Below, in pieces: positions 54,990 to 63,436 of a stretch of 64,000 bases of DNA. The DNA is taken from the NCBI RefSeq assembly GCF_024460775.1, contig NZ_JANFYZ010000001.1:248001-312000 (forward strand), given 5' to 3'. The number at the start of each line of letters is the position of its first letter. The stretch's first letter is position 1. Under the pieces are notes generated by a model. The model saw only the letters and a program-made list of their open reading frames with translations. It made no database searches and was not told the DNA's origin. Position numbers and translations under genes: made by a program. The stretch is from Desulfovibrio desulfuricans. GTDB lineage: Bacteria; Desulfobacterota; Desulfovibrionia; Desulfovibrionales; Desulfovibrionaceae.

Positions 54990-55018
54990 TTGCCAAAGTC
55001 GAGCAAGCGACTTATTGT
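54990..55018 (+). promoter_or_regulatory. Putative promoter of ssrA
   Basis: TTGCCA (54990-54995) and TATTGT (55013-55018) are 17 bases apart, placing the start about 10-15 bases before the mature tmRNA 5' end. Confidence 0.5.
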
Positions 55019-55033
55019 AATGCTTGACCAAAT

Positions 55034-55413
55034 GGGGGCGCACTGGTTTCGACGGGGACGTGGAAGCCTTAGCGGCAGGTCGAGGCGCCGCTGGCCTCGT
55101 AAAAAGCGGCAACAAAAGTAATTGCCAACAACGATTACGACTACGCTTACGCTGCCTAAAAACAGCGAGGCAACGATCGCCTAGGCGGTCACGTCATTCT
55201 GGGCCATGTCTGATAACCCTGAATGGCGACACTTATCAGGCTGGCGGAAACTGGCTCTTACCGGGGTTTTCCGCGAGGAGTTTACCGGCGAGATTGCCGT
55301 GAGGCGCCCGGTCAGGGGCTACCACCACGGTGAAATTAATACCTGACATAAACCTGTAGATGCTTCGTGTGGACAGTTCTCGGACGGGGGTTCAACTCCC
55401 CCCGCCTCCACCA
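55034..55413 (+). ncRNA. ssrA: tmRNA (transfer-messenger RNA)
   Basis: 380 nucleotides. The 5' GGGGGCG pairs with CGCCTCC at the 3' end, with G3-U70 (the Ala identity pair), and an encoded ACCA end is present. The T arm GACGGGGGTTCAACTCCCCC is visible before the 3' end. The tag reading frame lies at 55124-55159. Together with SmpB it rescues stalled ribosomes and marks the protein for proteolysis. The ORF reading through the region is a shadow. Confidence 0.97.
55124..55159 (+). other. tmRNA proteolysis tag frame ANNDYDYAYAA
   Basis: The 11 codons GCC to GCC plus TAA, in an AAAAGTAATT-preceded context, encode ANNDYDYAYAA, ending in the AA sensed by ClpXP and related proteases. This form of tag is typical of Desulfovibrio-type bacteria. 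Confidence 0.9.
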
Positions 55414-55426
55414 ACCCCCACAAATT

Positions 55427-55472
55427 AAAGTGGCTTATACGATCTGGCTAAGACGTATAAGCCACTTTTTTT
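55427..55472 (+). terminator. ssrA terminator
   Basis: AAAGTGGCTTATACG (55427-55441) and CGTATAAGCCACTTT (55454-55468) form a perfect 15-bp stem followed by T. It ends 16 bases before the stop of the minus-strand NTPase gene, so it may also stop that transcript. Confidence 0.92.
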
Positions 55473-55488
55473 GCTATTGAACACTAAT

Positions 55489-58400
55489 TTAGACTTTGAT
55501 TTTGGCTTTCTTCTCAGTTGACAGGCGCGGGCGCAAATCCAGAAGATGAATCATAATAAACACCTTGCTTCCCAAGGCAATTTGCACACGCTCTGCCTCA
55601 TTGCGCAAAAGTTCAGTGAGTTCACCAATATTTATCTTTTTGCCTTCATCAGGATGTTCCCACTGACGATTTTTGGAAATTGCCACAAGTAACGCCCCAG
55701 CCCTGCTTTTTTCTGCGGCCAGATATTTTTTTACAAGTTGGTTCTTAATCGTATCACGCAGATATTTAGCAGTACGTTCATTCCCCAACTTAAGCTCAAT
55801 CACAGCCTCATAACCACCGACCACGGAACGCAAACGAATATCTGTTTCTTTTTCATCTGCGGTCACTGCTTCCTGATCCACTGTATAAAGAGAATTGGCG
55901 GCGATCTCCAGCTCCCGCGCTATTGCGCGCCTCAGTATCCACTCTTTATCAATTCCTGCCCATAACTCACGAGAAGACGTGTCACGCAGCAAAAAATCAT
56001 CCAGATCAGACAATCTGTCTTTTAAGATGCCAAACATTGCTTCATTACTGGCAGCGGGGGCTTCGCAACTTTTATCGAGCGCAATGGCCTGCTGCTCATC
56101 ATACGCATGCGCGTCAATTTCTTGAGCCCAGTTTTCATCAGCCATTGCAATAAGTCTGTCTTTTAAATGCCCGCAAAGTGGATCTGCCGCCATTTCAAGC
56201 TGAGCACTAAAGCCTTCGTCACCTTTTATGCGGAATAATGCGTTAGAAATATTATGACGCGCCATCTGGGCATCATCGCGAGCATCTGGGGAAAAAACGC
56301 CTTCGCGGTGTACATCATCTTCAACCCGAACATGCTGGTAGGCGAGACGGAGCAGCCGAAGCAATAACCGTGGCGTAAATAACTTGTTATGCAGACTCAC
56401 AGCACTATCACGGTTTCCGAAGAACCTAGAAAAACAGGACACCACTTCTGAGCGAGCAGAAGGCTCCACCGTGCTTGCAAAATTCTCAAATGCCACTACC
56501 CCACGTTCTGGGTCAATTTGCAACAATGTGGAGAGCCACACATCGCGCAATTCCGCAGAAAGAAAACAAGCAAGACGTTCCTGAGCTATCTGTGCAAGCT
56601 TTGCCTTTGTCGCAATATCACCGTATTTTATTATTGGGCGTGTGGCATGGCGAAGTCTATATGCCATGACGGTAGCAATGATATCGTCATGGCAAGCTGA
56701 ACCAGATTCCAACCATGTTAACAGGCGTGGAAGAAATAATTTCGCCACATTTTCTGGAGCATCTCCAAGCTGCTGGAGCAGCCAAGAATTGCTACCCACC
56801 TCAGGAGTTTGCTCCAGTTCCCACGATACTTCTTTCCAAAGAATCTCCGCAGCAGAGGGATGAGCATCTACAAGTGTGCCAATCCATTGCGGGAGTCCGT
56901 TCAGTTCAAGAAGCGCGTGACGCGCAGCTTTTAGGGCTTCTTCTTCAGTGAGCTTCTTTGCCCACTCTGAATCTTCAGCTTCGGCGCTAATTGCAGCTAA
57001 GCCGAGTTCCCAGCGTTCAGAATAAGAATTATGGCTACCAACAGGCCGCTCGTACGGCAATGTGGGGCTTTCGGTGCGCCATATGGTAGTTAAAACAGAT
57101 TGAAGTCTATCTGCGGTGGCTCTATCAAAAAAGTCCTCAATCGCGCTACGATTCCAAACAGACAAGGTATTATCATCCGACATTCTGCGCATAAAATTCC
57201 ATAAATTCCATGCCGTGGCGAATGATTTCTCACTTGAAAATTCACAGTCAGGTTTATTGGTAACACTGCGCCAAAATTCTATCCAGGCAGCACGTCTTTT
57301 GGCGTCAGCCCGATTTTTCTGATCTTCGCGGCTATTTTCCTTTCTACTGAATCGCAAACTGGTTTTTTTATTTTTTATTTGTACTTTTACTCTAGTATTA
57401 AAAATTTTGAGTAGTAATGGGTTGTCTTCAACAAGAGATTCAATTTTTTTTCGGCGTTCACCAACAATCTCATGAACTGGAGTAATGTGAAGGACAGCTT
57501 CCAAAAGCATTGCACGATCATCTACAGTGCGATTTTTATTAGCCAATGAATTATTGATCCATTCATAATCCCTATCAAATCTAAGTGACACAAGACTATA
57601 TTTTCCGGATGCTGCAAAAAAACGTCTAAAAAAATCACTATTAAAATGTAGAGATTGAACAAATGCATCCGCACACCAAAATAAAAAACAATTATCTGTT
57701 GCGGATAAGTCAAATAAATATTCACGCAGATTCTGAATGGATTCACTAATTCCAAAAAAATGTCTATTAAATAGACATAAAGCAAGCACACTGGCCTGAC
57801 ACCAGGACTTATTCACGTCTTGCTTAAGGCCTTGTAAACATATAGCAGCCAAGATACCACAATACTGAGGAAAATCACTTGTGATATGCGGCCACTCGTG
57901 TTGCCAACGAAGCCCCTCGGATAGCAATGCTACAAAACTTTCCCTCAGTACGACCAGAACATCATAATCAATCTCAGACTCAGACGATGTTATAATGCTG
58001 GTGATATACCTGCTACCCTCCCATAGGGTGTTCTCTTTGGATTCTATCCACCTAAGTATCTTACAAAGCTGGTCCGCAGACATAAATTGAGGAAAAAGAA
58101 CTGCAACAGCCCGGCTGACAAAGCGCTTTGACCCATAAGTGTCACCCTCTGCGATATGTGCAGAAACCTCGTACAGACTTTTGTCATTAAGGACGGCGAG
58201 TGTTCGGAGAGCTATTATTTTATCGCTTGCAGAAGAATTTGTACTATTCAAAAGATCATAAACATCAGCAGCAGAGGAGGTGATGCCACCACCACCAATA
58301 AGACCCAGGAGAAATATTCTAACTTCAGGATTTTCCACCCCTTCGAGCCATATCTTACGGATTTCATCTGCAAGATCAGCTGAAGCAAAGCGCTCAACCT

Positions 58401-59808
58401 GAATGGACGGCACATCCATTCCTCGCCAACCACTGGAACAGTATCTCTTGGCAAAGGCTCGCAGAATCTCCTTTCGCTGAGCCAGGCTGAGTGCTTCCGG
58501 GTCGCCTTCATTTAAAAGAACTTCCGGCTCATTATCTCGCAGCAACTCAAATATGCTGGGGATATTCAACGCCAGCCACGCTGCAACAGGGCGTTTGGAG
58601 GGTCGAACTATTATTTTGTCTTTTGTTTCAGCAAAAATAAGTCGCCTTAAAGCTTTCAGAGGCATTCTTTGCTCGCGAAGGTACGTAAGACGCTCGGCAG
58701 CAAGAAATTCCATCACGGAACGGTGGTGAAACCGTACCCGGCCATAAGAAGCAAAACCAAAGAGCGGCCGCTCAAGCAGCGTTTTCACTTCATTTGGCTG
58801 CCAATCAGACAATATACGTAACGGATTCAGGGCTGCATCGCCCCTAGTGATGTCTGAGGCAGCACTGTGCCGAATTGTAAAAAGGCGCATGACCTGCATT
58901 GCAAGTGCCAGCCTGCTTGCACCTTCCCACGCTTTATTTGACGACAATTCACAGGCTTCACGTCTATCAACGCGCGCCTCAAGCTTCACACGGATATTTG
59001 TTTTGACTTGATCACGATGTGTTCGGACGTGTAGTTGGTTTTCCCGCCAGTCGGCGCAAAGTTCAATGAGGTCTTGTGGGCGGCGCGCAAAAGATTGCGC
59101 TTTGCGGCGCAGCAAGGCTTTCAACAACAGGTCAGGCTTTTCCACTCGCTGTTGTGAGGCAAATTCTTTAATTTGTTCATCGGAAAGGGGCATTAAGGCG
59201 ACCAAACGCCACCCCAGGGGTTCGTTTGCATCATCGGCGTCGTGCTGTTGAAGACGCTCACGCGTCATGATCTCCGCAAAACGCTCTTCTTTCGTACCTT
59301 TCGGCTGTGCAGGAGGGATTGGCAGCAATGTTCGAATTAAGCTTTCGTCAAAAGGGATTGGACGGGTTGTTATGACAATTCTCGCCCTATGGAGCTGATC
59401 TTTTATCTCTTTCTTGAAACGCTTAAGCGCCAGCTCAAACGAATGCTGTGTAAGCTTAAGCTCATCAACTGAATCGAGAAAAAAAGTGGCTTCTTCATCT
59501 GGCGAAGCAAGCCAACCGTCAAGACGAGCTTCCTCCTCAGAATCAAATAAATCTCTAAGATTCGCTGATGCCAATGATGAAAGTTCAACAAAAAAAGCTG
59601 GTGCACCGGCATTGCTCAGGCGCTGAGACTGGACTTTGCATTCATAAGTTTTACCCGCGCCTGCTTCAGAAACTATCAATATACGCTTTGACTGTAATAG
59701 TTCCCCCCAAGAAGTCCCTATAGACCAGCCAAGACTGACCAGAAATTCATGCTGGTCAGCATCTTCAATTTTCCCATCAGGAATATCTTGAAAAGTCCGT
59801 TCAATCAT
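55489..59808 (-). CDS. NACHT/STAND-type NTPase with C-terminal PD-(D/E)XK nuclease-like domain
   Basis: 1439 residues. The NTPase has P-loop SEAGAGKT (47-54), Walker B FFLDSVDE (109-116), a sensor RIVITTRP (143-150) and a C-terminal helical element FHHRSVMEFLAAERL (360-374), all typical of NACHT proteins. There is only about 45 residues of leader, so no N-terminal effector. Residues about 380-1300 have no recognised domain and are probably helical repeats, with ample charged and aromatic residues. Near the end, D1323 (TDIRL), E1338-x-K1340 (IELKLG) and QLVKKYL (1357-1363) fit a PD-(D/E)XK nuclease. I infer a defence role: sensing by the repeats, then DNA cleavage. The gene has lower GC than neighbours, no accessory gene and no clear ribosome binding site. 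Confidence 0.85.
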   Translation of the reverse strand: MIERTFQDIPDGKIEDADQHEFLVSLGWSIGTSWGELLQSKRILIVSEAGAGKTYECKVQSQRLSNAGAPAFFVELSSLASANLRDLFDSEEEARLDGWLASPDEEATFFLDSVDELKLTQHSFELALKRFKKEIKDQLHRARIVITTRPIPFDESLIRTLLPIPPAQPKGTKEERFAEIMTRERLQQHDADDANEPLGWRLVALMPLSDEQIKEFASQQRVEKPDLLLKALLRRKAQSFARRPQDLIELCADWRENQLHVRTHRDQVKTNIRVKLEARVDRREACELSSNKAWEGASRLALAMQVMRLFTIRHSAASDITRGDAALNPLRILSDWQPNEVKTLLERPLFGFASYGRVRFHHRSVMEFLAAERLTYLREQRMPLKALRRLIFAETKDKIIVRPSKRPVAAWLALNIPSIFELLRDNEPEVLLNEGDPEALSLAQRKEILRAFAKRYCSSGWRGMDVPSIQVERFASADLADEIRKIWLEGVENPEVRIFLLGLIGGGGITSSAADVYDLLNSTNSSASDKIIALRTLAVLNDKSLYEVSAHIAEGDTYGSKRFVSRAVAVLFPQFMSADQLCKILRWIESKENTLWEGSRYITSIITSSESEIDYDVLVVLRESFVALLSEGLRWQHEWPHITSDFPQYCGILAAICLQGLKQDVNKSWCQASVLALCLFNRHFFGISESIQNLREYLFDLSATDNCFLFWCADAFVQSLHFNSDFFRRFFAASGKYSLVSLRFDRDYEWINNSLANKNRTVDDRAMLLEAVLHITPVHEIVGERRKKIESLVEDNPLLLKIFNTRVKVQIKNKKTSLRFSRKENSREDQKNRADAKRRAAWIEFWRSVTNKPDCEFSSEKSFATAWNLWNFMRRMSDDNTLSVWNRSAIEDFFDRATADRLQSVLTTIWRTESPTLPYERPVGSHNSYSERWELGLAAISAEAEDSEWAKKLTEEEALKAARHALLELNGLPQWIGTLVDAHPSAAEILWKEVSWELEQTPEVGSNSWLLQQLGDAPENVAKLFLPRLLTWLESGSACHDDIIATVMAYRLRHATRPIIKYGDIATKAKLAQIAQERLACFLSAELRDVWLSTLLQIDPERGVVAFENFASTVEPSARSEVVSCFSRFFGNRDSAVSLHNKLFTPRLLLRLLRLAYQHVRVEDDVHREGVFSPDARDDAQMARHNISNALFRIKGDEGFSAQLEMAADPLCGHLKDRLIAMADENWAQEIDAHAYDEQQAIALDKSCEAPAASNEAMFGILKDRLSDLDDFLLRDTSSRELWAGIDKEWILRRAIARELEIAANSLYTVDQEAVTADEKETDIRLRSVVGGYEAVIELKLGNERTAKYLRDTIKNQLVKKYLAAEKSRAGALLVAISKNRQWEHPDEGKKINIGELTELLRNEAERVQIALGSKVFIMIHLLDLRPRLSTEKKAKIKV

Positions 59809-59854
59809 GGCTGGCTATCTGTTTATTATGATGACTGTATTTTACTCATTATTG

Positions 59855-61066
59855 TTACCAATCCATCGGCTTACCTAGCGGCCCTCGGGGGATATCCGGG
59901 CCAAAGGTATAAGCTCCGGGGCGTTGCACATCGCTCAGTTCACGGCGGGCATGCAGTATCAGCTCCTTGTGCAGGGCCGACGCGTCATAACCCGGATGCG
60001 GCACCACAAAGGCTTTGAGTCTGTATCCCTCGTCCTGACGCATCAGCCGCACTAGGCACTGATTTACCCCTTCGTGGCGCTCGATGACCGAGGCCACATA
60101 CTGGGGAAACACATTGATGCCGCCCACCTGCACGGCTTTGTCGATGCGCGCGCCCGGTCGCAAGTGCCGCTGGCCAGTCCAGGTTACGTTATCCATCAGC
60201 GGGTAGTGCTGCACCACGCCATCCGGCAGGCAGCGCACCAGCGCGTTGCCGTGCTCCCCTTCTCCCCGCGCCACATGAGGCAGCAGTTCATAATCGGCTT
60301 CCGGCTCAAAGCGGCCGCAAACCACACCCATCTCTGACGAGCCAAAAAATTCCATTACGCGAAAACCCTGCCGCTCCAGCGCGTACATCACCTCGGGCGG
60401 CGTGGGCGATGTACCGGTCAGCAGGGTAATCCCCTGCCCCGCCTCTGAGCCGGAGGCCTGCCATCCCCGCATATCCACAAGGCGCGACAGCAACAGCGGA
60501 ATGCTGATAACAAGGTCGCCGGGGCGCATCTGCGCCTCAACCATTGTTGGCAGGGGCGGCACGCTACGGATGGGCACCCCGAGGCTCAGGGGCAGCAGCA
60601 AGCCAAACGTAAAGCCGTACATGTGATGCATGGGGACGGTGATCAGCGCCGAGGTTCTGTCCGCGACAATGGGGGCCAGACTGGTCACTTCCTGCCGGAT
60701 ATGGCTTTCCTTATGCGTGCAGGGCTTGGGCTTGCCTGTTGAGCCGGAAGTAAAAAATGTGAGCGAGCGGTCGCTGTTTTCCCACTGCTGCAAAACCTGT
60801 TGCGAAAAATCGCCGCACAGCCCGCCAACTTCGGGCGCTGTCGCAGTGGTGTGAAACATGGCATTGCAGCGCTGCGCCATATTTTCCAGCGCAGTTGCAT
60901 CAAGCCCAAGCGATTCCCAGCGCATGGATGCAAACTCGTGCGGCGCGCGCGCCTCAAAGCTCAGCGGGTTGCGCTGGCTCAATTCTGCCTGCGCCACGGA
61001 TTGCACAATCGCCGTAACAGCCCTGAAATCAAGAATTGCAATCCGCTCAAGCGGCCAGGACTCCAT
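59855..61066 (-). CDS. AMP-forming acyl/aryl-CoA or acyl-ACP ligase-like protein
   Basis: 403 residues, shorter than typical 500-600-residue ligases. The P-loop-like TFFTSGSTGKPKPCTH is present (about 103-118), and MHHMYGFTFGLLLPL, FFGSSEMGVVCGRF and PRGPLGKPMDW (Lys of the C-terminal tail, catalytic in the adenylation step) follow. It would activate a carboxylic acid, possibly the aryl starter of an aryl polyene; the substrate is unverified. The ATG overlaps the stop of the upstream KS-like gene (TAATG on the minus strand), so it is translationally coupled. Last visible gene of the operon; no terminator hairpin was recognised in the 47-base gap before the NTPase gene. Confidence 0.8.
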   Translation of the reverse strand: MESWPLERIAILDFRAVTAIVQSVAQAELSQRNPLSFEARAPHEFASMRWESLGLDATALENMAQRCNAMFHTTATAPEVGGLCGDFSQQVLQQWENSDRSLTFFTSGSTGKPKPCTHKESHIRQEVTSLAPIVADRTSALITVPMHHMYGFTFGLLLPLSLGVPIRSVPPLPTMVEAQMRPGDLVISIPLLLSRLVDMRGWQASGSEAGQGITLLTGTSPTPPEVMYALERQGFRVMEFFGSSEMGVVCGRFEPEADYELLPHVARGEGEHGNALVRCLPDGVVQHYPLMDNVTWTGQRHLRPGARIDKAVQVGGINVFPQYVASVIERHEGVNQCLVRLMRQDEGYRLKAFVVPHPGYDASALHKELILHARRELSDVQRPGAYTFGPDIPRGPLGKPMDW

Positions 61067-61941
61067 TACGCACCCCGCACTTCGATTAATGCCTGTCTGC
61101 CGCTTGCAGCAGCAGCGCAGACGCAGTTAACAGCTTCGGCCCTGTCCGTCTGAGGCATGTTCAGGGTCAGCATCACGTCCAGTGCGTGGGCCAGCGGCCC
61201 ATGACCATACAGATGTTCATGAGTTACCCAGCCCGGCCCGGAAGCAGCACCCGAGGCAAAGACAGGGCCGTCCGCCTCCGTTTGTTGTCCCCACCACACT
61301 CGCAGTGAGGGCGCACCCGCAGCTTGCCTGACCAGACACAGGGCAACGGCTCCCTCCGTCTGGGGGTGCTCGCTGCTTAGATATTCCGGGCAGCAGCGGG
61401 AAAAACGGCTGTCTGTTTCGTCCACCGCACACAGCAGCACCCTCTCGGCCCGGCCCGCACCCAGCAGGGCTGCCGCAGTGCTCACAGCACCGGCAAAAGA
61501 AAGCTCAAACTGCGAAATGGTAAAACACGGCCCCTCAATGCCAAGCAGCAGGCTGAGCAGGCCTGCACCCATATTGTTAACGGCATGCGAAAAGGCCGTT
61601 GGCGAAGAAAGATGCGGCCCGTTATCCAGAATTGAATCCATAAAATCCATGCTCATCTGTGAGCTGCTGTAGGCAGTGCCAAAAACAAAAGCTGTACGGT
61701 GCAGCACTTCTTTTTGCCGCCAGCCCGCCGCATCCAGAGCCTGCACGCAGGCCAGAAGCGCCATACGTGCATAGCGGGGAATGCGGCGCAGCGACACGCC
61801 CGGCAGCAATGCCGCGAGTGAAGAAATATCGGGGGCAGATATGGCAGGCGCTTGCCCTTGCTGTATGGCTGCAAGGGCTTCCTTGCCGCCAATGCTGTGC
61901 ACTAGCCCGGTTCCCGCCACAGAAAGCGCAGCACTGCTCAT
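61066..61941 (-). CDS. Ketosynthase-like protein lacking the catalytic Cys
   Basis: 291 residues, a shortened beta-ketoacyl-synthase fold. The region that holds the nucleophilic Cys in active enzymes (TACASG-like) reads ISQFELSFAG, aligning Glu or Phe to that Cys. The usual two His motifs (HGTxT and GHxxGAAG) are absent. A chain-length-factor-like partner of the adjacent ketosynthase is the best guess. Similar small KS-like proteins occur in aryl polyene clusters. Its ATG overlaps the previous stop (ATGA), so it is coupled to the active ketosynthase. Confidence 0.75.
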   Translation of the reverse strand: MSSAALSVAGTGLVHSIGGKEALAAIQQGQAPAISAPDISSLAALLPGVSLRRIPRYARMALLACVQALDAAGWRQKEVLHRTAFVFGTAYSSSQMSMDFMDSILDNGPHLSSPTAFSHAVNNMGAGLLSLLLGIEGPCFTISQFELSFAGAVSTAAALLGAGRAERVLLCAVDETDSRFSRCCPEYLSSEHPQTEGAVALCLVRQAAGAPSLRVWWGQQTEADGPVFASGAASGPGWVTHEHLYGHGPLAHALDVMLTLNMPQTDRAEAVNCVCAAAASGRQALIEVRGA

Positions 61942-63155
61942 GGCTTTACCCTCCCCAGAACCAGAGCGGCATTGCCGCCGCCAAAACCCAGCGAGGTTGA
62001 AAGCGCAAATGGAGAAGATACCGCAAGGGCGCTCTGCGTGGGCGCAAAACCTATTTCAGGGTCAATGGTGAAGAACCCCGGCGAGGCCGGAACCGTGCCG
62101 TTGCGCAGGGCCGCGAGCGTCAGCACTGCTTCCAGCGCGCCAGCGGCCCCGAGGGTGTGCCCCGTGCCCCCCTTGCTGGCCCATACGGGCACCCCCGGAA
62201 GCAGGGTGCGCAAAAGCCGTCCTTCAACCTTGTCATTCTCGCGGGTAGACGTGCCATGCGCGTTCACAAAGGCCATATCCGCCGCTGTGAGGCCTGCCTG
62301 CTCCAGAGCCGAGCCGATGGCGAATGCAAGCCCCCGCCCTTCCGGATGCGGCGCGGTAAAATGGTGCGCGTCAGAGGCGTTGCCGTAGCCCAGCACATGT
62401 CCGAGCACTGCGGCATTGCGCGCCCGGGCATGCTCGGCGCTTTCCAAAACAAGCGCGGCTGCGCCTTCGCCAAGATTCAGGCCTTTGCGGTCACGGTCAA
62501 AGGGGCGGCAAGGCTGGTCGGAATATATCATCAACCGCGCAAAACCCGTATGCGGTACAAGGCTCAGGGCATCTGCGCCACCGCACAGCACGCACTGGCA
62601 CTGGCCTGTGGTGATGAGATCCATTGCCAGACCAATAGCGTCCGCACCCGATGTGCAGGCATCGGTAACGGTCAGGCGCGGGCCGTGGGCCTCCACGTCC
62701 ATCTCCAGCGCAAGATTGGCGCTGAAGTAGTCGTCGCGGTCGGCCCCCAACGCGCAGGAGCAAGTAGGCGATGCTGATTCCGCAACCTGCTCTGGCGTGG
62801 TTCCACGGCTGGCGGCGTAAGACTCCAGAAAATGCGATGCGCTCCCGGCGGTTGTGCCAAGCACAATGCCCGCCTCAAGCAACAGATGTTGAGGCAGTGC
62901 GGCTTCGGCCAGCGCGCTATGGCACACGGCCCTTGCGAGCGTGAGGGTATCCTGCGCGGAATGCTTGCGCCCGCCGGGAAAGTGCTTTTCAGCAAGCCCG
63001 AAAAACGGATATGGCAAGGCCCGGCTGTCCAGCACGCTAGCCGCAACAAGCCCGCCCCGCCCGCTTTGCAGGCCATCCAGAACCGCAGCCGGGCTATCGC
63101 CAGCCGCGCACAGGCAGGCCATGCCTGTTACAACAACGCCTGAACCGTGCTGCAT
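61938..63155 (-). CDS. 3-oxoacyl-ACP synthase (FabF-like)
   Basis: 405 residues with ATG 63155; a GTG at 63167 overlapping the ACP stop is an alternative. The Cys-His-His triad is intact: TDACTSGADAIG (Cys, about 162), NAHGTSTREND and KGGTGHTLGAAGALE. It condenses malonyl-ACP with a growing acyl chain. The context of ACP, KS, KS-like protein and ligase points to a dedicated secondary-metabolite or lipid assembly line, not housekeeping fatty acid synthesis. The N-terminus MQHGSGVVVTGMACLCAAGD is normal for FabF-type enzymes. Confidence 0.88.
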   Translation of the reverse strand: MQHGSGVVVTGMACLCAAGDSPAAVLDGLQSGRGGLVAASVLDSRALPYPFFGLAEKHFPGGRKHSAQDTLTLARAVCHSALAEAALPQHLLLEAGIVLGTTAGSASHFLESYAASRGTTPEQVAESASPTCSCALGADRDDYFSANLALEMDVEAHGPRLTVTDACTSGADAIGLAMDLITTGQCQCVLCGGADALSLVPHTGFARLMIYSDQPCRPFDRDRKGLNLGEGAAALVLESAEHARARNAAVLGHVLGYGNASDAHHFTAPHPEGRGLAFAIGSALEQAGLTAADMAFVNAHGTSTRENDKVEGRLLRTLLPGVPVWASKGGTGHTLGAAGALEAVLTLAALRNGTVPASPGFFTIDPEIGFAPTQSALAVSSPFALSTSLGFGGGNAALVLGRVKP

Positions 63156-63163
63156 TGCTTTTC

Positions 63164-63436
63164 TCACGCCTGCGCTTTACGGGCGCAGATAAAGTCTGCA
63201 AGGCCGCTCACTGAGGTAAAGGCCTTGCGGGCTTCCTCGGCATCAGCAATGGCTACGCCAAAATGCTTTTCAACCACGACCACAAGCTCCACCGCGTCCA
63301 GCGAATCCAGCATCAGGCCGGAATCTCCAAATAGCGGGGCCGAGGAATCAATGTCTTCCACGGTAACGTCTTCGAGGCGCAGACCATCAATAATCGCCGC
63401 TTTCAGGGCGGATTCCATTTCGTTTTTTGTCATCAT
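63164..63436 (-). CDS. Acyl carrier protein
   Basis: About 90 residues, with the phosphopantetheine Ser in LMLDSLDAVEL (near 45). The charge pattern is acidic. ATG 63436 or ATG 63433 could start it; the preceding acyltransferase stop (63433-63435) overlaps as ATGATGA. It carries the acyl intermediate for the neighbouring ketosynthases. It is probably a dedicated ACP, distinct from housekeeping AcpP, which is not in the window. Confidence 0.85.
   Translation of the reverse strand: MMTKNEMESALKAAIIDGLRLEDVTVEDIDSSAPLFGDSGLMLDSLDAVELVVVVEKHFGVAIADAEEARKAFTSVSGLADFICARKAQA

Noticed and set aside
55024..55302. 92-residue ORF starting before and running through ssrA
   Set aside because: Overlaps the tmRNA, whose structure and tag are clear; no independent ribosome binding site.
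59800..59880. Second copy of the tmRNA 3' end as an attR site
   Set aside because: No matching sequence was visible at the other edge of the NTPase gene.
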